A DNA stretch of 64,000 nucleotides from Flaviflexus ciconiae (GCF_003971195.1 NZ_CP034593.1:496001-560000); one strand, 5' to 3'. Positions 44,515-53,959 are shown, counted from the stretch's first letter. Numbers and translations are program-made. The notes: a model not told the origin generated them from the letters alone.

Positions 44515-45621
44515 ATGACTCCCCGCGTGACTGATGTGCTGGCCGGTGCGGTCGGCGTCCTTGGGCAGAACCTGCCCGGCCTCGATACGGCAACCTCCAA
44601 GGCCCGGCTGGGCCTACCAGATGCAAAACGAGTGATCGTTGTTCTTGTCGATGGCCTCGGGCACGCAAACCTGACTGCAAGAACGGGGCACGCGCCCTAC
44701 CTGCGTCGGCGACTTGCGAATAGCCCCGATCCCATCCGCACGGTCTCTCCATCGACAACCGCAGCTGCCATTACCGGGCTCGGCACCGGCCTCTTCCCCG
44801 GGCAGACCGCCATGGCCGGCTATTCGCTAAGAGACCCCCGCACGGGCGAGCCCTTCAACCTCATCTCCTGGAACACGGACTTGAGGGCCGAGGACTGGCA
44901 GACCCGCCCAACGATTGCCGAGAGCCTCGTGGAAGCGGGCATGGAACTGGCGGTTGTCCAGCCCGCCAAGTTCGTCGGCTCAGGGCTGACAAACGCCGCG
45001 TGGCGGGGCGGACGCCCCGTCGTTGGTGAAACCCTCGACGACCGCGTTGATGGAGCTCTGGCGGCTCTTACAACCACGAATCTGGTGTACCTGTACTGGG
45101 GCGAGCTTGACCATACCGGGCACGGTAAGGGCTGGCAGTCCGATCAGTGGATCGCAGAGCTCGAACTGCTTGACGGAGGGCTGGCCAGACTGTCCCGGCA
45201 GGCCCCGGCGGACACTCTCATTATTGTGACCGCCGATCACGGCATGATTGACGTGGAAGAACGAATCGATATTGCCGCGGTCCCGGCACTTGCCGAGGGC
45301 GTTGACCTTGTTGCCGGTGAGGAACGTGCCACCCAGGTGTACACGAAACAAGCGGATGCGGTGGCGGGCCGGTGGCGAGAATATTTGGGTGATCGAGCCC
45401 TCGTGTACACGAAGGAAGAGTGGATCGCTTCCGGCCTGCTCGGCCGAGTAAGTGACCAGACCCGCTCCGCCATTGGAGACGTCGTTGCCTTCTCTCATGG
45501 CAGACTTGGCATCGGAGATTCCCGGTTTATGAGCGCGGGAGCCCTCAGCATTATCGGCCTGCACGGGTCGCTAACCGATGAGGAAATGAATGTTCCGTGC
45601 CTAGTGGAGGTTACTTCTTGA
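44515..45621 (+). CDS. Alkaline phosphatase-superfamily nucleotide pyrophosphatase/phosphodiesterase
   Basis: 368 residues, soluble, with no signal peptide. Metal and nucleophile motifs: VLVDGLGHANL, TVSPSTTAAAITGLGTG (Thr nucleophile in PSTTAAA), GELDHTGHG and VTADHGMID, the set found in type I phosphodiesterase/NPP enzymes. It should cleave phosphodiester or pyrophosphate bonds; substrate unknown. In Actinobacteria the gene commonly neighbours sepH, as here. Its stop overlaps the thymidine kinase start (TTGA). Confidence 0.9.
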   Translation: MTPRVTDVLAGAVGVLGQNLPGLDTATSKARLGLPDAKRVIVVLVDGLGHANLTARTGHAPYLRRRLANSPDPIRTVSPSTTAAAITGLGTGLFPGQTAMAGYSLRDPRTGEPFNLISWNTDLRAEDWQTRPTIAESLVEAGMELAVVQPAKFVGSGLTNAAWRGGRPVVGETLDDRVDGALAALTTTNLVYLYWGELDHTGHGKGWQSDQWIAELELLDGGLARLSRQAPADTLIIVTADHGMIDVEERIDIAAVPALAEGVDLVAGEERATQVYTKQADAVAGRWREYLGDRALVYTKEEWIASGLLGRVSDQTRSAIGDVVAFSHGRLGIGDSRFMSAGALSIIGLHGSLTDEEMNVPCLVEVTS

Positions 45622-46271
45622 GCGAGCTCGTCTTCTTCTCGGGAACGATGGACTGCGGCAAATCGACCCTTGCCCTGCAACTGGCCTACAACCGTAATGC
45701 TCGTGGCCTGCAGGGGCTTATCTTCTCCCGCAATGACCGTGCGGGCGAAGGCAGACTCTCCTCCCGCCTCGGGCTCGACGTCCCAGCGATCGAGGTCGGT
45801 CCCGGCACCAACATTTGGAAGCTCATCACGGATCGTCGCATGGCGGGGGACCGCGTCGATTTTCTCGTGTGCGACGAGGTCCAGTTCTATTCGATCGACC
45901 AGGTCGAGCAGCTTGCCAGAATCGTTGACGAAATCGATATCGACGTCTTCGGTTTCGGCATCACCACCGATTTCCGTACGGCCCTGTTCCCGGGCTCGGC
46001 ACGCATGATGGAACTGGCGGACAGGGTCGAAAGACTTCAGGTTGAAGCCCTGTGCTGGTGCGGCGCACGAGCCACACACAATGCTCGAACCGTTAACGGC
46101 CTCATGGTGACCGAGGGTGAACAGATCGTCGTCGGCGACACCGGCTCAAAAGACAATGTTGGTTACGAGGTGCTGTGCCGAAAGCACCACCTCCGTGCGA
46201 TGACAGCGGCCTCTGTTCGTGCCACGGCGCTGACGGAAGATGCGTTGCCGCTCGGTGGGCCGGGCGAATAG
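45618..46271 (+). CDS. tdk: Thymidine kinase
   Basis: Salvage enzyme that phosphorylates thymidine with ATP; 217 residues. P-loop GTMDCGKST (9-17), VCDEVQFY carrying the catalytic Glu after the Asp, substrate loop FGFGITTDFRTALFPGS, and a zinc site with CWCGARATHNAR and LCRKHH. The start is TTG at 45618, with GGAGG 9 nt upstream, overlapping the previous stop. The dut gene usually found in the neighbouring DUF block is absent here, so this and other salvage steps are the only dTMP-related genes in view. Confidence 0.94.
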   Translation: MSELVFFSGTMDCGKSTLALQLAYNRNARGLQGLIFSRNDRAGEGRLSSRLGLDVPAIEVGPGTNIWKLITDRRMAGDRVDFLVCDEVQFYSIDQVEQLARIVDEIDIDVFGFGITTDFRTALFPGSARMMELADRVERLQVEALCWCGARATHNARTVNGLMVTEGEQIVVGDTGSKDNVGYEVLCRKHHLRAMTAASVRATALTEDALPLGGPGE

Positions 46272-46566
46272 CCCCGGCACTCCTGAAAGGCGGTCTCGAT
46301 AGCTCACATCATGCGCGGGCGAGGGAGATCGAAAGCGGGAGATCTCAAGGCCCAACGGCTCAGGTATTCGTTGGCATGCGACGGCATTACTTTTGAGATA
46401 CCCGGCTAACGCCCGTCTCTCTAGGTAACGCACTAATTGAACGCGTCCACATGGTGCGCGCGAATAACTAAGTGCTCTCGCTAACCCATGACGGTCCCGG
46501 ATAAGCAGCAGAACGTGCCCACTCGTCCGCAAAGGTGAGTGATTGCTGGCCGCGGGAATGAGAATG
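46272..46566. other. Gene-free stretch between tdk and sepH
   Basis: About 295 bp with no supportable gene, tRNA or repeat. GC is lower than in the flanking genes. The sepH terminator lies at its far end. Confidence 0.4.
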
Positions 46567-46599
46567 CCCCCCGTTTCTGTCGGTGACAGGCACAGGGGG
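46567..46599 (-). terminator. Terminator of sepH
   Basis: Stem CCCCC/GGGGG with an inner CTGTC/GACAG stem and a GGT loop, 23 bp beyond the stop. Confidence 0.75.
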
Positions 46600-46621
46600 A
46601 CATGATCGAGTGAGTGGCGCG

Positions 46622-47803
46622 CTACTTCTTGGGGTGTCCGAAGACGATCTCATCCCAGGACGGCATGGCGGGACGGTTGCCGCCGCGCTTCTTCTTGGGC
46701 TTGGGCGGTGTGGACTCCGAGAATAGAGTGTCGCCTTCGTCGGACTTGCCCTCTGCCTTGTTCTCTTCCTTCGCAGTCTCCGTCGTTGCCTCGGCTTCCG
46801 CCGCGGACTGGGAAGACTGTGCTTCGTCGGTCGTTTCGTTCGCGGTGTCTTCCGCCTGCTTGTCCGTAACTTCTGAGTCGGCCTCGGCTCCGGGCGCGGT
46901 GGCTGCCGACGGCATAGAGTCCTGCGTCGGCTCAGCGGCGGAGGCGGAGCGAGAGGCTCTGCTCGGGCGCGGTGGCAGGGAAAGTATGGTTGCGTCCGTC
47001 GCTTCCTCAGGGCGGGAAGCCGGGGGATGAGCGGCGGGTGGGAACTCGTCATCTTCCATGACAATCGGTTGCTTTGTTCCGCGGCGGGCGGACAGCGTGT
47101 CAAGCATGGAAACGATGGACTCTCCGGAGTCTTCCTTCGCCTCGGGTGAGGTCTCTGCGCTCTGCAGGACAACGACCTCGTCTTCCACGCGGGAAGGTGA
47201 GGAAGCGGGGGAGGGTGCCAGGGGGCGCCACGGGGAATCCTTGACGGGGATCTCGGTTTCAGAGAGCCAGCGGGCTTCGTCGTTGAGAGCCGTCAGGGAG
47301 CTTGTCGACTGGTTGATGGTCCACACGGACCTTGTTTCGCGGCCCGCAACGGTGTACGTGGCGGTCAGCTCCCAGTTCTTTCCAACTTCGCGTTTGGCGT
47401 CCCATTCGATCGCTTCGGGGTTCACATCGCGAGACTTGAGGCGAGATGTGACGAGTTCCTCGACGGTGAGGGAGCCGATCTCGTGACCGATCCGATAGGC
47501 GCGGGCCTGGTTCGCCGCGTATTCGCGTTCGGCGAGAATCGGATACTCGTAGGGGGAGAGCTGGGAGATCGGCATGTTTGTTAGTTCGGACAGCTCTTCG
47601 AGGGACCGGCCCGCCCGGAAGTGGGCCTGGATATCCCTGGGGGACATGGGCTTTGGCTCCTCCGTCGGGCTCGGGACGCGGTCGCGGCGCAGGGCTCCGC
47701 GAAGCTCGTCGGTAATGGGCAACGAGTACCTGTTCCCGTCCGAGTCGTTCAGCGTCATGGTGTTTCCGTCGGGCTGAATCCCGAGGAACTCGAGCTCGAG
47801 CAT
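46622..47803 (-). CDS. sepH: Septation protein SepH (DUF3071)
   Basis: Actinobacterial cell-division protein that binds and promotes FtsZ assembly (known from Streptomyces). 393 residues. The N-terminal DUF3071 domain (MLELEFLGIQPDG, MSPRDIQAHFRAGRSLEELSELT with a helix-turn-helix-like core, YEYPILAEREYAANQARAY) is followed by a long disordered Ala/Ser/Glu/Thr linker and ends with the conserved tail RPAMPSWDEIVFGHPKK. The start at 47803 has AGGAGG seven nt upstream. Single-gene unit with its own terminator. Confidence 0.95.
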   Translation of the reverse strand: MLELEFLGIQPDGNTMTLNDSDGNRYSLPITDELRGALRRDRVPSPTEEPKPMSPRDIQAHFRAGRSLEELSELTNMPISQLSPYEYPILAEREYAANQARAYRIGHEIGSLTVEELVTSRLKSRDVNPEAIEWDAKREVGKNWELTATYTVAGRETRSVWTINQSTSSLTALNDEARWLSETEIPVKDSPWRPLAPSPASSPSRVEDEVVVLQSAETSPEAKEDSGESIVSMLDTLSARRGTKQPIVMEDDEFPPAAHPPASRPEEATDATILSLPPRPSRASRSASAAEPTQDSMPSAATAPGAEADSEVTDKQAEDTANETTDEAQSSQSAAEAEATTETAKEENKAEGKSDEGDTLFSESTPPKPKKKRGGNRPAMPSWDEIVFGHPKK

Positions 47804-48000
47804 ATGTGGCCTCCTAGATGACATCTCCTCCTAGAGTGCCAGCTCAGGACATAAAAAGCGGGCAATCTTCACGGAGTGTTCACCATTCTAGCGGGCTGTC
47901 TTGACTCCGCCATTTCGGGACTTGCATAATTCGCACCAATGGGGCAATAATGTCCCCGCTACCAAGTAGGTAGCGTACCTAGGGTTTGGAAGCGTAGATA

Positions 48001-48300
48001 ATGGCGACAGATTACGATGCACCTCGCAAGCGCGACGAAGACATGGAGGAGGATTCCCTCCAGCAGCTGAAGACCAGCCGCTCGGGCTCGCAGTCCGGTT
48101 CGGTTGATGTTGACGAGGCCGAGGCCGCGGATTCCTATGAGCTTCCGGGCGCTGACCTGTCGAACGTTGAGCTGTCCGTCTCGGTTCTCCCGGCACAGGC
48201 CGATGAGTTCACGTGCTCAGAGTGCTTCCTCGTCCACCACCGTAGCCAGCTGGCTTACGAGAAGGACGGAATGCTTATCTGCTCGGAGTGTGCGTCTTAA
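48001..48300 (+). CDS. DUF4193 protein (RbpA-region zinc-finger-like)
   Basis: 99 residues. The acidic N-part (DEDMEEDSLQQLK, VDVDEAEAADSYELPGADLS) and the C-terminal CSECFLVHHRSQLAYEKDGMLICSEC-like pair of CxxC motifs, a probable Zn ribbon, are diagnostic of DUF4193 (Rv2699c type). Function unknown; broadly conserved in Actinobacteria. GGAAGCG upstream of the ATG. The 3' end overlaps the convergent DUF3093 gene by 26 nt. Confidence 0.93.
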   Translation: MATDYDAPRKRDEDMEEDSLQQLKTSRSGSQSGSVDVDEAEAADSYELPGADLSNVELSVSVLPAQADEFTCSECFLVHHRSQLAYEKDGMLICSECAS

Positions 48301-48741
48301 GAGATTCGACAAGCCTGTCGGGACGGCGGGAGCAGATCACCCAGGATTCAATGGGATCTGCGTCGTCAATGTTGTCGATCACGACCCCGGTTTTAACCCA
48401 GGGGGAGTAGCAGACAAAGTCCCGGCCGGAGGATTCGACTCCGAGCCGTTCGTGCATCCCATCCTCATCTAGTACATAGGCCTCGCCCAGATGGGCGAGG
48501 TCAATGTGTGCCCGGCCGCACTGCAACTCAATCCCGGTCGGTCCATTGCCCGCCTGGACGATCCGGACCTTGGGGACATGGCCCACAGGACAAACGGGAC
48601 AATGATGGCGAGTGCCACGATCGCAATGTAGGTGGCGGTCAGCGAAAACGGGAGCCCAAGAAGGCCGAGCATCCCGGCAATAACGGCAGCGGAAATAAGA
48701 ACGGAAGCCTTCGGGGTTAGCTTCTCTAAAAAGTACGTCAC
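48275..48741 (-). pseudogene. DUF3093 membrane protein, frameshifted
   Basis: Rv2698-type protein of about 155 residues split over two frames. The first frame gives the membrane part (YFLEKLTPKASVLIS, then two hydrophobic segments ending FVLWAMSP); the second frame gives the C-domain (KVRIVQAGNGPTGIELQCG, SGRDFVCYSPWVKTGVVI, WVICSRRPDRLVESL). The break is at 48572-48575: ATG TCC CC(A) AGG is one C short of ATG TCC CCC AAG GTC. Both parts are well conserved, so decay is recent or the run of Cs was undercounted. Divergent from DUF3710, convergent with DUF4193. Confidence 0.82.
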
Positions 48742-48826
48742 CTTTCCAGGATCCCACCTCCGGGCATCACCAACAAACCTATCTGATTGGTAGGGTAGTA
48801 CCGTTCAAGACTGAAAGGCGCGACCA

Positions 48827-49519
48827 TTGGGACTTTTCTCTCGTAAGAAGAGGCAGAACGCTGAGCCCGCAGTGGCGGACTCGGCTCAGGAATCGGCGGA
48901 GTCGGCGGTAGAAACTCCAGCAACCGACGGCCCCTTCGACATTGCGGAGGCACCCTCCGTTGAGGGAATGCACAATTTCGGCGTGCTTTACCTCCCGAAG
49001 CAACAGGGCGTCCGCGTCCAGTTCACGATCAACAAGAGAACCCGTGCAGCCATGGGAGCACTTGTTCAAATGCTCGGCTCCTCGCTGACCCTCAACGTTT
49101 ATGCGGCACCGAAGACCGCTGGCCTGTGGCCCGACGTGCGCGACGAAATGGTTGACTCTATTACCAAGGATGGCGGCAGCGCGAACTTCCGCGAGGGCCC
49201 GTTTGGTCCCGAGGTGGAGGCCACCATTCCAAAGAAGGACGTCAACGAAGTTCGACACGTCCGCTACATTGGCGTCGACGGCCCCCGCTGGTTCCTCCGC
49301 GCTGCGGTGGAAGGCCAAGCCGTCATGAACACCGAGACTCGCGAAGCCATCTACGACTACCTGCGCAAGGTCGTGGTCGATCGCGGCTCCGAGGCTCATC
49401 CCGTCCGAGATCTTCTGGCTTTGGATATGCCGGAGGCAGCTCAGCAGCGTGTCGAAGAGAAGCTCGGCAAGGTTCCCGTGAAGAAGCCGCGCGGGCCGGA
49501 GCTTCCGGAGCTTGCGTGA
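48827..49519 (+). CDS. DUF3710 protein
   Basis: 230 residues, Rv2696c type. Short basic start (MGLFSRKKRQ), acidic Ala/Glu linker, then the conserved domain (FGVLYLPKQQGVRVQFT, MLGSSLTLNVYAAPKTAGLWPDVRDEM, GVDGPRWFLRAAVEGQA, VDRGSEAHPVRDLLALDMPE). Function unknown. TTG start with AAAGGCG upstream. The dut gene that usually precedes it is missing. The stop overlaps the start of the OB-fold gene. Confidence 0.93.
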   Translation: MGLFSRKKRQNAEPAVADSAQESAESAVETPATDGPFDIAEAPSVEGMHNFGVLYLPKQQGVRVQFTINKRTRAAMGALVQMLGSSLTLNVYAAPKTAGLWPDVRDEMVDSITKDGGSANFREGPFGPEVEATIPKKDVNEVRHVRYIGVDGPRWFLRAAVEGQAVMNTETREAIYDYLRKVVVDRGSEAHPVRDLLALDMPEAAQQRVEEKLGKVPVKKPRGPELPELA

Positions 49520-49767
49520 GGATCGCCGGTGAGGTCGAGATCACGGGCAGGATCCAGGCGCTGACACTCCCGGCAGTGGGTTTCCATCCCACCTTCAAAG
49601 TGCGGCTCGCCAGTGACGAACTGACCGTCGACCTCGTCTTCGTCGGCCACCGGTCCCTCCCGGGCTTCCGGGTCGGCCGGCACATGACTGCGCGTGGCAA
49701 GATCGTCGCGGGTGACCACCCCGTTATCTACAACCCCATCTACTGGCTGAAAGCGGATGCCTCATGA
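49516..49767 (+). CDS. Small OB-fold nucleic-acid-binding-like protein
   Basis: 83 residues, all beta-strand pattern (EVEITGRIQALTLPA, TFKVRLASDELTVDLVFVG, MTARGKIVAGDHPVIYNPIYWL), typical of the small tRNA-anti/OB-fold proteins coded between DUF3710 and DUF3159 in Actinobacteria. GTG start inside the previous stop; ATGA overlap with the next gene. The ligand is unknown. Confidence 0.85.
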   Translation: MRIAGEVEITGRIQALTLPAVGFHPTFKVRLASDELTVDLVFVGHRSLPGFRVGRHMTARGKIVAGDHPVIYNPIYWLKADAS

Positions 49768-50597
49768 GCGAGCGAGATAACCCGGACAACACCGTCCCGG
49801 ATGAAACGCCGGCCAAAAAGACAGGCATAGCTTCCGTCGTTGCCGAGGACTTCTCGGTATGGCAGGCCGTCGGCGGTGTCCGCGGCCTCGCGGAGGCCGT
49901 CCTGCCTTCCGTTCTCTTTGTCATCGTTTTCCTGGTCACCAGTGAAATTGTTCCCGCCGTTGGCACGGCCATTGCCGTCGTCGTTATCTGCCTCGCGATC
50001 CGCCTGATCCAGCGCATCGACATCACGCCCGCTCTTGGCGGTGCCTTCGGTGTTGCCATATCGGGTATTTGGGCGTGGCGCTCCGGAGAGGCCGAGAACT
50101 ATTTTGCGATGGGACTGTGGACCAACGGCGCCTACCTTGCCGTCTTTCTCATTTCCCTCATTGCCACCTGGCCACTCATCGGCGTTGCCGTGGCGCTCCT
50201 GCGTGGCGAGGATCAGTCGTGGCGCACGGACCCCGAACAGGCCTCCCGGAAGCGTCGCTACTATACGGCCACCTGGCTCTGGGTCGGACTCTTCGGGCTC
50301 CGTCTCGCCGTGCAGCTACCGCTTTACCTTGCGGATGATCAGGTCGGTGCCCTCGGCATCGCCCGTATCGTCATGGGCCCCTTCCTCTTCGCCATCGTCG
50401 CCTGGCTTACCTGGATGCTCTGTCGCGAACCTTCCGAGGTCCTGGCACCCACGGCAGGCCGGGCAGAAGGCGAGCACCGCGAGGCGGGGGCAGATACTCA
50501 GCACGTCGAGCGCGGTGATCGTGCCTCGGAGCGAGTTGAAGAGGCCCCGCGCGACCCGACGAACCACCCGGATTCATCCTCCGCACCGAATTCGTAG
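49764..50597 (+). CDS. DUF3159 membrane protein
   Basis: 277 residues with five or six membrane helices (for example VLPSVLFVIVFLVTSEIVPAV, AYLAVFLISLIATWPLIGVAV). Conserved DUF3159 stretches: QAVGGVRGLAEAVLPS, ITPALGGAFGVAISG and WLWVGLFGLRLAVQLPLYL. The C-tail is soluble and acidic. Last of the coupled set DUF3710-OB-DUF3159; function unknown. Convergent with the TrkA pair. Confidence 0.92.
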   Translation: MSERDNPDNTVPDETPAKKTGIASVVAEDFSVWQAVGGVRGLAEAVLPSVLFVIVFLVTSEIVPAVGTAIAVVVICLAIRLIQRIDITPALGGAFGVAISGIWAWRSGEAENYFAMGLWTNGAYLAVFLISLIATWPLIGVAVALLRGEDQSWRTDPEQASRKRRYYTATWLWVGLFGLRLAVQLPLYLADDQVGALGIARIVMGPFLFAIVAWLTWMLCREPSEVLAPTAGRAEGEHREAGADTQHVERGDRASERVEEAPRDPTNHPDSSSAPNS

Positions 50598-50658
50598 AGA
50601 CCGCTAAGTTTCACCGTCGTCTGCATGGCTCTGCCAACGATTGACACCATACGCAGCG

Positions 50659-50696
50659 CATTGACCCCACAGGTTTTCTGTCCCGTGGGGTCAATG
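50659..50696. terminator. Terminator between DUF3159 and the TrkA pair
   Basis: Perfect 12-bp stem CATTGACCCCAC / GTGGGGTCAATG with a 14-nt loop, placed between two convergent units. Confidence 0.88.
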
Positions 50697-50737
50697 CCGT
50701 TCTTAATTGCTTGAGCTTGTTGCTACGGGTTGGGGTT

Positions 50738-51436
50738 TTACTCGTCGTCGATGTCTTCGTCGTCGGGGCCGCCGGAGCCCATGAGTTCACCGATGAGGTC
50801 GAGGTCGAGCTCGGCCTCTTCGGATAGCAGGATGAGGACCTGGTCGCCGGCTTCCAGGGTGAGGTCTCGTTCGGCTGGGAGCGGCTGACCGTCGCGCACA
50901 ACCGTGGTGAGAACGGCTCCCGGCGGGAGGACTACTTCACCGATTGATAGGCCTACCACGGGTGCACTGTCCGGCAGGTTAGTCTGGAAAAGAGAAGCCC
51001 CCGACCGGTGGAAGTTCGCCATCTTCACCAGGTTGCCTTCGGAGACGGCTTCCTCAACGAGCGACGTCATGATGCGGGGCGTTGACACCGGTACGTCGAC
51101 GCCCCAGTTCTCGTCGAACAACCACTCGTTACGGGGGTTGTTGACGCGAGCAATGACCCGCGGAACCCCGTAAACAAGCTTGGAGAGCATGGAGACCACA
51201 AGATTCGACTTGTCGTCTCCGGTAGCCGCGACAATGACATCGCATTCGTCGATCCCGGCTTCCGAGAGCGCCTTCGGATCGCAGGCATCGGCGAGGAGCC
51301 ACTCGACGTCAGGAACGGAGGCCACTCTCATCGCGGAGCGTTCTTTATCAATCAGGGTGATGTCATGAGTCTGGGAGGATAGTTCGCGAGCAATTGAACG
51401 ACCGACGGATCCGGCTCCGGCAATGATGACTTTCAT
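50738..51436 (-). CDS. ceoC: TrkA-type K+ uptake regulator (CeoC-like)
   Basis: 232 residues, cytoplasmic. The N-domain is a Rossmann RCK fold (MKVIIAGAGSVGRSIAREL, DITLIDKE, VIVAATGDDKSNLVVSML); the C-domain is TrkA-C (VGLSIGEVVLPPGAVLTTVVRDG, LTLEAGDQVLILLSEE). It ends in an acidic tail. ATG at 51436 overlaps the stop of the other TrkA gene (ATGA). Regulates a Trk/Ktr channel through NAD(H)/nucleotide binding; no channel subunit lies in the window. Confidence 0.93.
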   Translation of the reverse strand: MKVIIAGAGSVGRSIARELSSQTHDITLIDKERSAMRVASVPDVEWLLADACDPKALSEAGIDECDVIVAATGDDKSNLVVSMLSKLVYGVPRVIARVNNPRNEWLFDENWGVDVPVSTPRIMTSLVEEAVSEGNLVKMANFHRSGASLFQTNLPDSAPVVGLSIGEVVLPPGAVLTTVVRDGQPLPAERDLTLEAGDQVLILLSEEAELDLDLIGELMGSGGPDDEDIDDE

Positions 51437-52101
51437 TCGGTCACCTCCGACGGGCCGTCCGCGAGGACCGCTTCGATCCTGCGAATATGAGTGGGGGAGG
51501 CGGCCACTCTCACTTCGTCGCCCTGCTGGATAACGGTGTCGTAGCGGGGGAGAACACCCTCGCCGCCGCGTACGAGGAAAGCCACCCTGAGCGGTAGCAG
51601 GTCTTCGAGCTCTCCGATGGACCGACCAAGCCACGACTCGCCGACCTGGACGTGGTAGACGGATAGGTCGGCCGTGGAATTGCGGAGCTCGACCTGTGCG
51701 GGCAGGGGGATAAGCCTGCGCATGACCTGATCGGTTGTCCACGACACGGTGGGAACAGTTGGCACTCCGAACCGTTCGTAGATGGCGGCCCGTTCGGGAT
51801 CGTAGATCCGGGCAACAACGTTGGATACGCCGAATGTCTCGCGGACCACGCGGGCAGCGATGATGTTCGAATTGTCGCCCGAGGAGACGGCGGCGAAGCC
51901 TTCAGCTTCCGCAATACCAGCCTCTTCGAGAGCTTCGCGGTCGAAGCCAACCCCGGTAACCTGCTGGCCCGAGAAATCGTCCGGGAGCCGGGAGAAGGCC
52001 TCGGAGTCCTGATCAATGATGGAGACGGAGTGACCGCGTTCGCTCAGCTCAATTGCGAGCGTGGCACCCACCCGACCACATCCCATAATGACGTAGTGCA
52101 C
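51433..52101 (-). CDS. ceoB: TrkA-type K+ uptake regulator (CeoB-like)
   Basis: 222 residues with MHYVIMGCGRVGATLAIEL (GxGxxG), SVSIIDQD, AAVSSGDNSNIIAARV, then a TrkA-C domain (GRSIGELEDLLPLRVAFLVRGG). Sister of the downstream gene; the two-gene arrangement equals ceoB-ceoC (Rv2691-Rv2692). GTG start at 52101 without a ribosome site; TAGCGT lies 8 nt upstream, so the message may be leaderless. Divergent from the APC permease gene, as in mycobacteria. Confidence 0.93.
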   Translation of the reverse strand: MHYVIMGCGRVGATLAIELSERGHSVSIIDQDSEAFSRLPDDFSGQQVTGVGFDREALEEAGIAEAEGFAAVSSGDNSNIIAARVVRETFGVSNVVARIYDPERAAIYERFGVPTVPTVSWTTDQVMRRLIPLPAQVELRNSTADLSVYHVQVGESWLGRSIGELEDLLPLRVAFLVRGGEGVLPRYDTVIQQGDEVRVAASPTHIRRIEAVLADGPSEVTE

Positions 52102-52150
52102 GGTATGTTACGCTACCGCACCGGGCCGCGTGGCGTAGCCTGAATCCATT

Positions 52151-53959
52151 ATGAATGTCGCATCCGCACCGAGTGAATTCCGGCGGCTCCGGATCGTCAC
52201 CACGATCGGTCTCGCCTTCCTCGCTCTTATTCAGACCCCGCTGTCGATCACGCGTGCGGGGCTTGGCGCGACCATGTCGGAACGGTACTGGGGCGCCCTC
52301 GCTATCGGACTGGTTGTCCTTATCGGTATAGGTGCCGGCTACCATCTGCTGACAAAGGTTGTGCAGCGCACCGCCGACCACCAGCTGGTTGCTCGCTACG
52401 TCTCCGACAACCTCTCGGTTGTCGCCGCAGCCGCCAAGCTTGTCGGCTACGTTCTCGTTGTTGTGCTGGCCGTCGGATTCGCGGTGACCTCGTTCGTTCA
52501 CCTGCTGAATCTTGAAACCGCGTCGGTTCCAGTAATTCAGTCGATTGTCATTCTTGTTCTCGCGGTCCCGTCCTTCGCTGGCTGGCAACCCCGGTCGCGA
52601 ACCCTGTTTTTTGCCATGGTCCCGGCAGCGCTTGCGATCGTTGCTGTTCTCGTTGCCGGGCTCTTCCTCGAGCTCGTTGACGGGATCGATAGCGCAGGCC
52701 ACGCCGCGGGCGGTATAGCGGTGACGTCGACGAATGCTGGGGTGTCGTGGCCGCTCGGAGAGGCCGCCCTGGGCGCTTGCCTACCGGCGGCGCTTATTGG
52801 GCTTATGACGGAGCGATCCTTCGGTGAGGCGACCACGAGAAGGATCGAGGTCCGAGCCCTCCTCAAGGTCCTTATTCCGACGCTGCTTCTCATCACGGCA
52901 ACGATCTACCTCGTCCAGATTGCCACACTGTCACCCACGACCCGGCTTTCACCGATCCTGGTGATGGCGGAGATGTTCCTTGGCGGGGTGGCGGCTGCCG
53001 TTGCGGGAATTGCGTTCTGTGCGGGAGGGCTCGCTATCGGGCTTGCCGCATACTCGCAAGTGAATCTGCTCCTGCGTTCCCTTGCTACCGACGGGATTCT
53101 GCCAAGGCAAATGGCGGCGGCGGATGCGAGGGCGCCGAGGCGCTTCGTGGTCTCCATCATCGCGGTTCTCTGTGCCGGTGCCGCATACTTTGCCGAGACC
53201 TCTCTTGGCGTTTCAACGAGCCTCGTCCTCATCCTTTTTGCCTGCTTCGTGATGACCATGGCGGCGCTGGTGGCACGGGGTCGGAAAGTTCGGCGGGACT
53301 CGACTGTTCTCGCCGAACGCAATGGCGCGAAGGCATCAATCCGCTGGGGCCTGCTCCTCGGTGTCATGGCGCTTGTTATCATCCTCATCTCGGCCGTTGT
53401 GCAACCGGGGCACACACTCATTGCCGTTCTCGTTCTTGCGGTTCCCAGTGTTGTCCTACTCGCACAGCGCCGGGGTCGGGGCAAGATCGGCAAAACCCTT
53501 GCGGCCAGCGACCTGACCGAAGGTAGGACCCTCCCAACACGCGTCCACGCCATCGTCCTCGTTGAGCGACTTGACAGGCCCACGTTACAAGCCATCACCT
53601 ACGCCCGGGCTACCCGTCCGTCGACGCTAACCGGTCTTGTGGTTGACGTTGACCCGGCAACGACCGAGGCACTGAGCCGGGACTGGACAGAGGCGGAGAT
53701 GCCGGTGGAGCTCAGGATTCTTGGCACCCCCAGGGGCGCGGCACGCCGACCGGTCATTGAGCATGTTCGCTCGCTCCGCGCAGGCTCTCCGCGCGATATT
53801 GTCATCATCTATGCCCCGAGAGTCGTGTCCTCATCGGCCGCTTGGCAGCGGTTCTTTGTGCGGCACTCGACTCCGGCGCTATTGTCAGAACTTAAGCTCG
53901 AGCCCGGAGTGATCGTGGCCGAGGTCCCCTACCAGCTGGAAGACGTGGAAGAACAGTGA
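52151..53959 (+). CDS. APC-superfamily amino-acid permease-like transporter
   Basis: 602 residues with about 12 membrane helices up to residue 440, then a soluble C-domain of about 140 residues (RVHAIVLVERLDRPTLQAITYARATRPSTL-like USP fold, residues split here by position: about 460-600). Rv2690c type by position and by its domain order. The substrate is unknown; linkage to TrkA genes does not make it a K+ carrier. The stop overlaps the start of the RNA methyltransferase gene. The N-terminal helix retains G/T/R residues (ITRAGLGATMSERYWGALA). Confidence 0.88.
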   Translation: MNVASAPSEFRRLRIVTTIGLAFLALIQTPLSITRAGLGATMSERYWGALAIGLVVLIGIGAGYHLLTKVVQRTADHQLVARYVSDNLSVVAAAAKLVGYVLVVVLAVGFAVTSFVHLLNLETASVPVIQSIVILVLAVPSFAGWQPRSRTLFFAMVPAALAIVAVLVAGLFLELVDGIDSAGHAAGGIAVTSTNAGVSWPLGEAALGACLPAALIGLMTERSFGEATTRRIEVRALLKVLIPTLLLITATIYLVQIATLSPTTRLSPILVMAEMFLGGVAAAVAGIAFCAGGLAIGLAAYSQVNLLLRSLATDGILPRQMAAADARAPRRFVVSIIAVLCAGAAYFAETSLGVSTSLVLILFACFVMTMAALVARGRKVRRDSTVLAERNGAKASIRWGLLLGVMALVIILISAVVQPGHTLIAVLVLAVPSVVLLAQRRGRGKIGKTLAASDLTEGRTLPTRVHAIVLVERLDRPTLQAITYARATRPSTLTGLVVDVDPATTEALSRDWTEAEMPVELRILGTPRGAARRPVIEHVRSLRAGSPRDIVIIYAPRVVSSSAAWQRFFVRHSTPALLSELKLEPGVIVAEVPYQLEDVEEQ

